Positions 26,229-33,938 of a DNA stretch of 42,800 nt are shown piece by piece. A program made the translations under genes and the position numbers. How positions within the stretch are numbered: the first letter of the stretch is position 1; every line of letters begins with the position of its first letter. Location: positions 1 through 42,800 of the forward strand of contig ONPM01000007.1 of assembly GCA_900319715.1 (NCBI GenBank), written 5' to 3'. Origin of the DNA: an uncultured Prevotella sp. (GTDB taxonomy: Bacteria; Bacteroidota; Bacteroidia; Bacteroidales; Bacteroidaceae). Below the pieces are notes generated by a model. The model worked only from the letters and a program-made list of their open reading frames with translations, made no database searches and had not been told where the DNA came from.

Positions 26229-26684
26229 ATGACAAATATCAGCATACCACTCCAACTCAACCCCAAGGGGTTACAGCATGAAAACAGTATGAAAAGGTCG
26301 ATCGACTCAAATCTGTACCTCATCATTACAACTGAACGGTTCAGTACCCCTGCCGATCCTCTGTTTGGATTCGTGTTCAATAACCTGCGGTTCGAGATGT
26401 TCAATGAGAATGAGGGTGTAGTATTCGACTCTGGCGACACTGAGACGATGAGCAATATCCAAGGTGCCTACGATAAAAAGATATCTGGTACATCAAAGAG
26501 TGTCAACACCTTCGCTGCAGAACTGAAGGCTTCCATCAGCAAATATGAAGAACGGTTGGAAAAGATCTCCGTTTCGATGACATACATCAGGGAGGAGCGA
26601 AGAATCTACATCACGGTAAAAGGTGTCATAGCAACCACCAATGAAAACTATATATACGAACATATTCTGAAAGTTTGGAACTGA
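26229..26684 (+). CDS. tssE: T6SS baseplate protein TssE (gp25-like)
   Basis: 151 residues. Features of the gp25/GPW lysozyme-like baseplate fold are seen in SIDSNLYLIITTERFSTPAD, FGFVFNNLRFEMF, and the helix-then-strand FAAELKASISKYEERLEKIS that carries the glutamate-arginine pair of the family. It sits between tssK and tssF as expected. It initiates sheath polymerisation on the baseplate in other systems. Confidence 0.8.
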   Translation: MTNISIPLQLNPKGLQHENSMKRSIDSNLYLIITTERFSTPADPLFGFVFNNLRFEMFNENEGVVFDSGDTETMSNIQGAYDKKISGTSKSVNTFAAELKASISKYEERLEKISVSMTYIREERRIYITVKGVIATTNENYIYEHILKVWN

Positions 26685-26709
26685 GAATAGAAAGGAAAGT
26701 AAGGAGTAA

Positions 26710-28413
26710 ATGAAACAGACCATATTTGAGACCAGGCAAAGGGCTGAAGAGTTGTTGCACGAAGCCTTAAACATATGGAGGCAGAGTGATGACAACGACA
26801 AACTTGAAGGACTTGAGAACGATCCCGTTCTTAAGTTAATGATCACGGCTCTGGCCTATCAGGCCAATGAGAGCACCAGCGACTTGGAAGCCATGAAGGC
26901 TGAGGTGATGGAGGATTTCGCCCAACTGCTAACGCCCTATGAGGTTGGCCATGCCGTACCTGCCACTACTGTCGTGGAAACAGTCCTCCAGGACTCTGTG
27001 ACAGAACTGGAAGTAGGAGTCCAAAACACATTTATGCTCAACGGCAGCAACTATACATTCTTACCGCTACTGAAGACGAGACTGCTGAATGCCCATGTGG
27101 ATTCCATCGTCCGGATGGATGGTCGGCGTTTCAAGTGTAGCATCCATTTCAGTTCACCCATCAAAGACCTGTCCAGATTTGCCTTTATAGTAAACAATTT
27201 GGATTTTCAAGATCTCAGTGTCAGCATTAAAAACCAGCAAATACCCCTTATAAAGCCATGGGACTATTCTGAACTCCCTCTGCAGGACTGTTTCGGACTC
27301 GATACCATCCTCTACAACCGCAGTCAGACCTTCGAGGCCTCTGCAACCAGCCTTGATTTGTTTGCCCGTCAGAACGTCCGTCTGTTCATCATCAGGGACC
27401 ACACGCCTACACGTTTCCTGTCTTCAGAAACAGATGCTATAGACCTCATCTTCGAATTCTCAGGAATCTCAGAAAACTTCGTCTTCGACAGGCAGCACTT
27501 CTATCTGAATCCGATTGTACTTGTAAATGCTCAACTGCACCAAACAACGTTGAGCGCACAAACACCGATCGTCCGTGTGGCAGGTTATGACAAGAATGAT
27601 GAATCTTTGAACTTACAGTTTCTTCATGCTGTGCGTCCTCCTGAGGAACAACTCTACGGTAACAGTCTTATAGAAGTCCGCAAAGTGGCTGCCGACCGTT
27701 TCAACCAGGGACGGCTCGTGCGTCTGCTTAACACCATCATTGCCAGATACCACTCTGACTTCTATGCTTTCCAAGGATTACAGGGGTTCTCTGGCGATAA
27801 GACCATGCAAACATTGCAGGAAACGTTGATGAAACTGATGGACATCGCCAAGAAGAATCAGTTACAACAGATACCTGGTGTATACTTGTTACTGCGCAAC
27901 CAAAAGATTATTGAAAACGGGAAAGGGAGTCTGGATGTAAACTACCTCACGACATCAGGTGCCGGCATCAACGCCTCACTTCACGCCGACAGTACATTCT
28001 CAGTACCTGGTGGTATGAGTGCCTCCAAGACCAAACAGATAGCCAGTCCCGTGATGGGAAGAGACGAGACGACGGAAGAGGCGGCCTTGGCAAGTCTCAC
28101 ACGCTACTATATCGCCACCAACGACCGCATTGTGACACCGGCTGACATAAAACTGTTCTGCTACAACGAACTGCTGACCCGCTATGGTATTGTTCGCGAT
28201 ATGGTCAAAAGTCTAACGGTCAACCGCCGCCAGCAATTGGAACGCCGTGGCTGTGGCTATGAGATTGTGGTGGAGATTGTACTGGTCGACAATCCTTTTG
28301 TCAGACGCAGTTTTGCAGAGAAAGCCTCACGAGTGGAGATCCTTATGCAGAAAATGATTGAAGTAAGGAGCACCAACATTTATCCGGTAATCGTAACATT
28401 AAACATTGAGTAA
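26710..28413 (+). CDS. tssF: T6SS baseplate protein TssF
   Basis: 567 residues, close to the family's usual ~580-600. Domain-typical stretches are LKLMITALAYQANESTSDLE, DFAQLLTPYEVGHAVPATTV near the N-terminus (TssF begins with helices that position it by the hub), and a C-terminal gpJ-like part (RYGIVRDMVKSLTV, RSFAEKASRVEILMQKMIEV). ATG 26710 follows tssE by 25 nt. The ubiquitin-like gene starts 12 nt after its stop. Confidence 0.85.
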   Translation: MKQTIFETRQRAEELLHEALNIWRQSDDNDKLEGLENDPVLKLMITALAYQANESTSDLEAMKAEVMEDFAQLLTPYEVGHAVPATTVVETVLQDSVTELEVGVQNTFMLNGSNYTFLPLLKTRLLNAHVDSIVRMDGRRFKCSIHFSSPIKDLSRFAFIVNNLDFQDLSVSIKNQQIPLIKPWDYSELPLQDCFGLDTILYNRSQTFEASATSLDLFARQNVRLFIIRDHTPTRFLSSETDAIDLIFEFSGISENFVFDRQHFYLNPIVLVNAQLHQTTLSAQTPIVRVAGYDKNDESLNLQFLHAVRPPEEQLYGNSLIEVRKVAADRFNQGRLVRLLNTIIARYHSDFYAFQGLQGFSGDKTMQTLQETLMKLMDIAKKNQLQQIPGVYLLLRNQKIIENGKGSLDVNYLTTSGAGINASLHADSTFSVPGGMSASKTKQIASPVMGRDETTEEAALASLTRYYIATNDRIVTPADIKLFCYNELLTRYGIVRDMVKSLTVNRRQQLERRGCGYEIVVEIVLVDNPFVRRSFAEKASRVEILMQKMIEVRSTNIYPVIVTLNIE

Positions 28414-28424
28414 TAATATATTAA

Positions 28425-28742
28425 ATGGAAGATTTCTTTCTAGACATTGTGTATAAGAATAAGATGGTTCGTTTCAGGGTGGTAAATCCTGAGGCGCCAT
28501 TGAGTACGTTGATGACCAACCTGACACATGCCATTGGTGAAGACGGCAAACTGATTTTCGACTTCCCGTCAATCGATGAGACAGGAGCGCCCCTTGACTA
28601 TTTCTTTGGGCGTGAGGATCCCGATGTACACGAAATACGTGTTCTCCGTCCGAGAATCGGTCGTACAGACCAGACCTTGCTCGACTACGGCGTGCAGAGT
28701 GGCGACAAAGTTTTCTTAGTGCCAGATCCCTTTCCTGGATGA
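28425..28742 (+). CDS. Ubiquitin-like beta-grasp protein with C-terminal glycine
   Basis: 105 residues. The C-terminal third QTLLDYGVQSGDKVFLV aligns in style with ubiquitin's TLSDYNIQKESTLHLV, and the N-terminal FFLDIVYKNKMVRFRV forms the first hairpin of a beta-grasp fold. The tail is DPFPG, ending in one glycine directly followed by the stop, so no protease is needed to expose it. The E1 encoded at 23081 could adenylate this glycine. The stop overlaps the E2 start (ATGA). Resemblance to EsaB/YukD-like Ubl proteins is possible, but those lack E1/E2 partners in their own operons. Confidence 0.8.
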   Translation: MEDFFLDIVYKNKMVRFRVVNPEAPLSTLMTNLTHAIGEDGKLIFDFPSIDETGAPLDYFFGREDPDVHEIRVLRPRIGRTDQTLLDYGVQSGDKVFLVPDPFPG

Positions 28743-29314
28743 GAGAGAGCGACCGATATGAGTTAAGCCTGTACAAGGGGCGCAACCGGCGTCTGTTGTA
28801 TGAGTGGCAGCAGTTAGAGCAACGGCTGGCGCATCGTCATGACATTGTGTGTAAGCCCATCCTTCGCAATCAGCATGGATTGCCAACGGCTTATCTGGTC
28901 GACTATCGATTAAGAAGTATTTGCGGTGTGGAGAATATGGAACACTTGGGAGAACCCGGTGCTGAGAATCCGCCGATCTTTGCTACAGATTTTCTCATGC
29001 GGATAGACTTGCCAGACGGTTATCCGTCGGTCGACGCCGTTCCTGTATTCCGTTTCTTGACACACGATGAACACGGGCAGCCCATTTCCCACCCATGGCA
29101 TCCAAACATCCGATATTTCGGCGACTTTGCAGGAAGGGTGTGCATCAACATGCCTGACACTTATACGGACTTAGCATGGGGCGTAGAACGAGTGGCTCAA
29201 TACCTGCACTATGACATCTATCATGCCATCTCCGAGCCGCCCTACCCCGAAGATCTTAAAGTAGCAGCATGGGTAATCCGACAGGGAGAGCCAAACGAAT
29301 GGACGGTGTTTTAG
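28739..29314 (+). CDS. E2-like ubiquitin-conjugating enzyme (UBC fold)
   Basis: 191 residues. Hallmarks of UBC enzymes are visible in order: a beta-rich half with DLPDGYPSVDAVPVFRFLT (P-x3-P region), HPN at residues 121-123, the catalytic cysteine Cys135 in GRVCINMP twelve residues after the HPN, then WGVERVAQYLHYDIYHAI and PYPEDLKVAAWVIRQ as in E2 C-terminal helices. It would accept the Ubl from the E1 as a thioester and pass it to a target, alone or with the RING-like protein at 31425-33869. Overlap of 4 nt with the Ubl gene implies balanced synthesis. The active-site cysteine and HPN asparagine are both intact, so it should be catalytic. Confidence 0.9.
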   Translation: MRESDRYELSLYKGRNRRLLYEWQQLEQRLAHRHDIVCKPILRNQHGLPTAYLVDYRLRSICGVENMEHLGEPGAENPPIFATDFLMRIDLPDGYPSVDAVPVFRFLTHDEHGQPISHPWHPNIRYFGDFAGRVCINMPDTYTDLAWGVERVAQYLHYDIYHAISEPPYPEDLKVAAWVIRQGEPNEWTVF

Positions 29315-29337
29315 TTTATAGTTTACAATTTATAGAG
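29312..29337 (+). repeat. TTTATAGTTTA-type repeat before the 29339 gene
   Basis: Short array TTTAGTTTATAGTTTACAAT immediately after the E2 stop and two bases before the next ATG, replacing the usual A-rich leader. Confidence 0.6.
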
Positions 29338-29338
29338 A

Positions 29339-30529
29339 ATGACAATGAGTATAACAGAAGTGAGAATCAAGTGGCTGGTAAGCGTGATGACAACCGTCTT
29401 CACCTTTTCACCCTTTCACCTTTTCACCTCTTCTTCTATGGCCCAGACCGTGAAGCATATCACAGTCAGCCAGGATCAAGCATATACTGACCACATAAGT
29501 TTGGAAGGAGATGCGACCGATAAGGACATCATGGTGAAGTTCGTTTTCGACGAGGCTGCCAACCAACTGACGGTCAGTCTGATTTCCTATCGCATGATTT
29601 TTGTATTCAGGGAGGACATACGCTTTAAGCCCCTTATCAAAGGAAGGAGAATCCGTCCTGACCAACTTCCGTACGTCGTCAATTACGACCCATCGGATCA
29701 GTTTCGTATCTCCAAACTCTTCAAGTCTACGGTACCAAAGCCTCGTAAGCAATATGTCTTCCATCGCTGGCTCGATTATGAAGGATTACAGCCTGCACCT
29801 CAGGAGTATGCGATGGTGAACGACTACATCAGCCAGACCTTCGACATCCTGAAGAAACGGAACTCGGTAGTCGTCCGTCTTCGTGATGTCATGCTGATGA
29901 ACGATGTCAGCAAGCATCTGAATAAACGGAGATTTGAGATTCCATTCGGCCGTGATCTGTACACTGAGTATCAGGTGGACATCCAGCGCAATCCCTGTTT
30001 CGGTATGGAAGAAGACATTGCATCAGCAAAGGCTGCCTTAGATGGCGTTCGCAAGAGTTATAAGAACCTAAGTAAGCGTTTTGGTAATGGTGTGGTTGAC
30101 AGTCAAGAGAGTCTTACGGCATTTGAGAATCTGAAAGAACAGATCTTAGGTCAATACCCCCATAAGGACATGCAAAGTCCCTGTTCTGATATACAAATGG
30201 CATGGGATGCCTATAATGAGTACACCGACTCGATTGCCCAGATCAAATGTCGGTATGTCCCATCTAGCACAAGCAGAACAGAAGGTGACGGTGTCAGCGC
30301 CAAGATACTATTAGCAAGAGCCCGTCAGATTGACGCGGCTGTATCACGCTTCTTACTGTCGACAGACCCTATAGAACGTCGCGACATCATCATCCAAACA
30401 GAAAAGACAATCAACAATGTCCATACGATTATCGAAAGCCAAGGTGTCTACACCACCGAGCAACGCCAGGCTCTGACGATATTCCGCGAGGCTGAACGAT
30501 ACTTTAAGAACAACTGCAGCAGACAATGA
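29339..30529 (+). CDS. Secreted alpha-helical protein of the T6SS operon
   Basis: About 396 residues. An N-terminal signal sequence (IKWLVSVMTTVFTFSPFHLF, cleavage near SSSMAQ) sends it to the periplasm; the signal core is encoded by TTCACC-type repeats. A short beta-rich domain (about 40-125) is followed by a helical C-terminal half with coiled-coil character (DIASAKAALDGVRKSYKNLS). It carries a few cysteines. No family recognised; the C-terminus overlaps the next gene by 4 nt. Position between E2 and a membrane protein suggests an envelope subunit equivalent to TssN-R of other Bacteroidetes systems (inference). Confidence 0.65.
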   Translation: MTMSITEVRIKWLVSVMTTVFTFSPFHLFTSSSMAQTVKHITVSQDQAYTDHISLEGDATDKDIMVKFVFDEAANQLTVSLISYRMIFVFREDIRFKPLIKGRRIRPDQLPYVVNYDPSDQFRISKLFKSTVPKPRKQYVFHRWLDYEGLQPAPQEYAMVNDYISQTFDILKKRNSVVVRLRDVMLMNDVSKHLNKRRFEIPFGRDLYTEYQVDIQRNPCFGMEEDIASAKAALDGVRKSYKNLSKRFGNGVVDSQESLTAFENLKEQILGQYPHKDMQSPCSDIQMAWDAYNEYTDSIAQIKCRYVPSSTSRTEGDGVSAKILLARARQIDAAVSRFLLSTDPIERRDIIIQTEKTINNVHTIIESQGVYTTEQRQALTIFREAERYFKNNCSRQ

Positions 30530-31404
30530 GATATATAAGGAATCTGTGGCTAATCATCATCTTTGTGCTCGTGCTGCCATCGGCAGCAGAAGCACAGGAG
30601 GATATGACTGTTGAAGAGGAACTCGACTCCACCTATACAGCCATTGAGGACCACATGCAACTGTTCCAGGAAGAACTGATACAGTTGAATGCCCTCAGCA
30701 GATTCCGCATGGACATTGACATGGAGATGCCCTTGACAGAGCCTCTCCTCGATGCCGTTTCCGGACGGCTCAAGTCACTGACTGCAGCCCTGAACTCTTT
30801 CTCCACCCGTTGGGACACATACTCAGCCGCCCAACAGGTTTATATCGCCGACAACGATAGTCTGCTGAACCAAGTGGCTATCATCCAGCAGATGCGGCAG
30901 ACTGTTGCCGACACTTTGGCTGCCCGCCAGCAGCAGCGCGACCATTTGGTAGCCTTCTCTACTGCCGAAAAATTCATTTGGGGGCATGATAAAAACTATC
31001 GTGAACTCTACCAACAGGCGCTTGGTTATTCCATATCACCAAAGTTGGCGGCCAAACTAGAGAAAGTCAAGGCTGAGGAACAGACACTGACTGGCGACAT
31101 CCAGAAATATTATGGACAAGCCAAGGAGGCTGCAGAGGCATTCCCAGGGCTCCAACTTCGTATGAAGGCAATGGAGAAGAAAGTTTTTGAGTTACAGACG
31201 GTATCAGCGAAGATACAGGAGATGGCTTATAAACCTTTTATTCAGAGAATCAAAGACTACCTGCTAGGGCTGGCGGCTGTTGCCATCATATTGATGTGCC
31301 TGAACCTGCTGAACTCTAAGATTAAGTTACTCAAGCAGGCTCGCGAACAGGCACAGAAGATGAAGGGAATGATGAACGGACAACATAATTATCCCACCAT
31401 TTAA
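30526..31404 (+). CDS. Periplasmic coiled-coil protein with C-terminal membrane anchor
   Basis: 292 residues. Signal peptide (RNLWLIIIFVLVLPSAAEAQ), a long helical coiled-coil region (about 30-240), then one membrane span near residues 245-268 (LLGLAAVAIILMCLNLL) and a ~25-residue basic cytoplasmic tail. The topology resembles single-span T6SSiii envelope proteins such as TssO. The family is not recognised with certainty. It overlaps the preceding gene as ATGA and precedes the RING/FHA protein by 20 nt. Confidence 0.65.
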   Translation: MRYIRNLWLIIIFVLVLPSAAEAQEDMTVEEELDSTYTAIEDHMQLFQEELIQLNALSRFRMDIDMEMPLTEPLLDAVSGRLKSLTAALNSFSTRWDTYSAAQQVYIADNDSLLNQVAIIQQMRQTVADTLAARQQQRDHLVAFSTAEKFIWGHDKNYRELYQQALGYSISPKLAAKLEKVKAEEQTLTGDIQKYYGQAKEAAEAFPGLQLRMKAMEKKVFELQTVSAKIQEMAYKPFIQRIKDYLLGLAAVAIILMCLNLLNSKIKLLKQAREQAQKMKGMMNGQHNYPTI

Positions 31405-31424
31405 AGGTAAAAAAGTGTAAGAAT

Positions 31425-33869
31425 ATGAAACAGTATAATCATAAAAGAAAGAGAAGGTTGGTGATGAGTCTTTTAATTCTTCACCTTTTCGCCTTTTCAC
31501 TTTTAGTTTCTTCTTGTGATGAGCAGCAATTTCCAGATATAGATGACATCCTGTCGTCTAACGAGCAGGTAGAGAAAACTGGTGATGCTTTGCAGATTAA
31601 GGATATTAAGTTTTCTGACGATTATAAGGTCATGGAGTTGTCTGCAATTCTTGCACACAATGTAGGAGGATATGACTTGACAGATTCCTCGACCGTTGTC
31701 GCCACAGTCAGACAGCATATCAAAAGGCTGATCAATCAATTGGGCGGTGAAAACCAGCCTATTATCACCAAAGTGAGCAATAGTAGCAGAGAGATATTCA
31801 AGCAATTGGATATGAAACTACTCGTCCTGGTCGACCTAAGTCTCCCCCAGCAGCAGATTGATGACGAGTGTAACGCTGTCAAGGAAATGAGGACTCTATT
31901 TGGCGAACAAAGTCTCTTTGTAGCCTTTATGTCGGATAATAACATCTCGGAGACCTATGAAGTAACAGACTATATCATCGACAACTATTTCATACATCAG
32001 GACCCATCGACCATCTACCTATATCGCTCTGTACTGACGAAACTGAATGAGATGCAGGATGAGAGCACCACTATCGGTGCGGCAAAACACAAGATTATAG
32101 TAATCATGTCGGGTGGAAAGACATACGAAGATGAGCAGCCTGTCGACCCCAAGCACTTTGATCTTCAGCAAGTGCTGAAAGACAAAGTGCAGACATGCAA
32201 GGGGCTTATGCAAGCATACTATGCCAATTTCTCTTCAAGCACCACCGATGATCAGGAGATATTCGCCCTTTCAGATAATACCAACGATACCAACATCCTA
32301 CAATACTTCTGCAAGTCTCTGGACGGTCTGTATCAGTCTTCATTCAATTGGCTGGAGATAGAGGAAGACATTTTGAAAGACTACCATATCGACCTCTCTA
32401 ATTATAAGATTATCGTAGAACAGCCAGACCGAAAAGTTTTCCGTGGAGATCTCCACATCATGAATATCGAGTTCCACGACAAGAAAAGCGGAGACCTGAT
32501 TGCCAAAGGGCAGACAGAGTTCTCACTTGGCTCAGTCTACAGTCCCGTCATCGTTCGCGACGGCAAAATGATCACATTCATCATCAATGGTATTGTACTT
32601 ACCCTTACCATCCTCCTCATAACATGGCTGACGTTCCAGTTCCTGATACCCTATATCCGATATCGCATTTTTAAACATAAGTATGTCATCCACTACGCTG
32701 GCAATATGATGAGTTTCCAAGGTCAGTCTGTATCTGAGTCATGCTATCTCTGCAAAGGTCCATTTAAGACGGGTGACGAAATTGTGGTAAAATGCAGACA
32801 TACGATGCACAAGGAATGCTGGGACGACAACGAATATCACTGTCCTGAGCATGGGCGCCATTGCAAGGAAGGTTCACATTATTATAATCCACATCAATTG
32901 TTGGATATACGTAATGCATCGTTCTATATGAAATGGATACTCATTGCCATCCTGGCAGGTTTTACATCATGGTGTTTATTCGTTTCCAGAGATCATACCA
33001 CATCAACCATGATCATTGAGAAGATGGAATCATTATTCGGTTACAATTCAAGCAACAACGGCACCAACGCATTTGGCACAGGATCTGGTCTGAACGACCT
33101 GCCGGCGTTCGGACATACCGTAGGCTTCATACTGACACTTTTCCTATCCAACTTTACCTCCAGGAAAGCAAAATGGTTCCTCCGTTTAAAAGAAGTCTTA
33201 TTCCGATCCATTGTGGCTAGTATAGTAGGGTTTATCTTATGCTTGTTAGGATGCATGATCTCCCTCCTTCTTCATTTCAATTACAGTACATTCCTGACAG
33301 AATGGATCCCCTGGGCATTGCTGAGCGCCTTCATCATGCTGGCTATCACCTACAAGACGCGCACTCCAGTTCGCCGCTCGTTCCTGATTGCATCGTTTCT
33401 GATTGCCATATTGACCATGTTCATGTGGGCATTCATTTATTATAACTCGTTCATGGACTACCGCCTGTCACTGCTGTTAGGATTCATCTTCTACGCAGTA
33501 GCCATTGCCATGTGTGTTGCCTACTCAACGCCAAAGTCAGAGAGATTTTTCCTGCACATTGAAGGTGCCATAAAGGAGATGGACATTGCATTATACAAGT
33601 GGTACAAGGCTTCGCCCAATCAGACCATTACCATCGGAAAATCTGTCGACTGCAACATTCAACTGTCATGGGACATCAACGGCCAGGTGGCCCCGATGCA
33701 CGCAGAAATCAGTCGCACCTATGGTGCGCTTCGCCTCAAGGCATTGGAGGATGGTGTCACTGTCAAAAACGGTAAGCCCTTGGAAGTCGGCAAGAGCATG
33801 TGGCTCTATCAAGGCAAGAGTTTCACCATCGGCAACACGACATTCACCTATATAGAAAAAGATATTTAG
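31425..33869 (+). CDS. Polytopic membrane protein with VWA-like, RING-H2-like and FHA domains
   Basis: 814 residues. A lipoprotein-type signal ends at Cys31 (FSLLVSSC). Residues ~125-330 look like a VWA-type fold (KLLVLVDLSLPQQQIDDE, KHKIIVIMSGGKTY), recalling periplasmic TssR. TM1 (~381-405) leads to a cytoplasmic segment with C440-x2-C443-x13-C457-x-H459-x2-H462-x2-C465-x7-C473-x2-H476, a RING-H2-type cross-brace pattern whose last ligand is His (Cys480 is an alternative). Six further spans occur at about 501-522, 560-577, 594-618, 626-643, 652-674 and 679-701; the odd total of seven puts both the RING-like loop and the C-terminal FHA domain (~725-814, IGKSVDCNIQLSW, PMHAEISRTYG, VKNGKPLEVG) in the cytoplasm. 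It may be the membrane platform and E3-like partner of the E2 encoded upstream. FHA binding implies phosphothreonine control, though no kinase is visible. Confidence 0.8.
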   Translation: MKQYNHKRKRRLVMSLLILHLFAFSLLVSSCDEQQFPDIDDILSSNEQVEKTGDALQIKDIKFSDDYKVMELSAILAHNVGGYDLTDSSTVVATVRQHIKRLINQLGGENQPIITKVSNSSREIFKQLDMKLLVLVDLSLPQQQIDDECNAVKEMRTLFGEQSLFVAFMSDNNISETYEVTDYIIDNYFIHQDPSTIYLYRSVLTKLNEMQDESTTIGAAKHKIIVIMSGGKTYEDEQPVDPKHFDLQQVLKDKVQTCKGLMQAYYANFSSSTTDDQEIFALSDNTNDTNILQYFCKSLDGLYQSSFNWLEIEEDILKDYHIDLSNYKIIVEQPDRKVFRGDLHIMNIEFHDKKSGDLIAKGQTEFSLGSVYSPVIVRDGKMITFIINGIVLTLTILLITWLTFQFLIPYIRYRIFKHKYVIHYAGNMMSFQGQSVSESCYLCKGPFKTGDEIVVKCRHTMHKECWDDNEYHCPEHGRHCKEGSHYYNPHQLLDIRNASFYMKWILIAILAGFTSWCLFVSRDHTTSTMIIEKMESLFGYNSSNNGTNAFGTGSGLNDLPAFGHTVGFILTLFLSNFTSRKAKWFLRLKEVLFRSIVASIVGFILCLLGCMISLLLHFNYSTFLTEWIPWALLSAFIMLAITYKTRTPVRRSFLIASFLIAILTMFMWAFIYYNSFMDYRLSLLLGFIFYAVAIAMCVAYSTPKSERFFLHIEGAIKEMDIALYKWYKASPNQTITIGKSVDCNIQLSWDINGQVAPMHAEISRTYGALRLKALEDGVTVKNGKPLEVGKSMWLYQGKSFTIGNTTFTYIEKDI

Positions 33870-33912
33870 TTTATAGTTTAAAGTTTATAGTTTAAAGTTT
33901 ATAGTTTATAGA
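33867..33912 (+). repeat. TTTATAGTTTAAAG repeat array before the BACON lipoprotein
   Basis: About four copies of a 7-14-bp unit (GTTTATAGTTTAAA) directly after the stop of the RING/FHA gene, ending at the next candidate ATG. Confidence 0.75.
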
Positions 33913-33938
33913 TGATTACTAAGATAAACGATATATTT

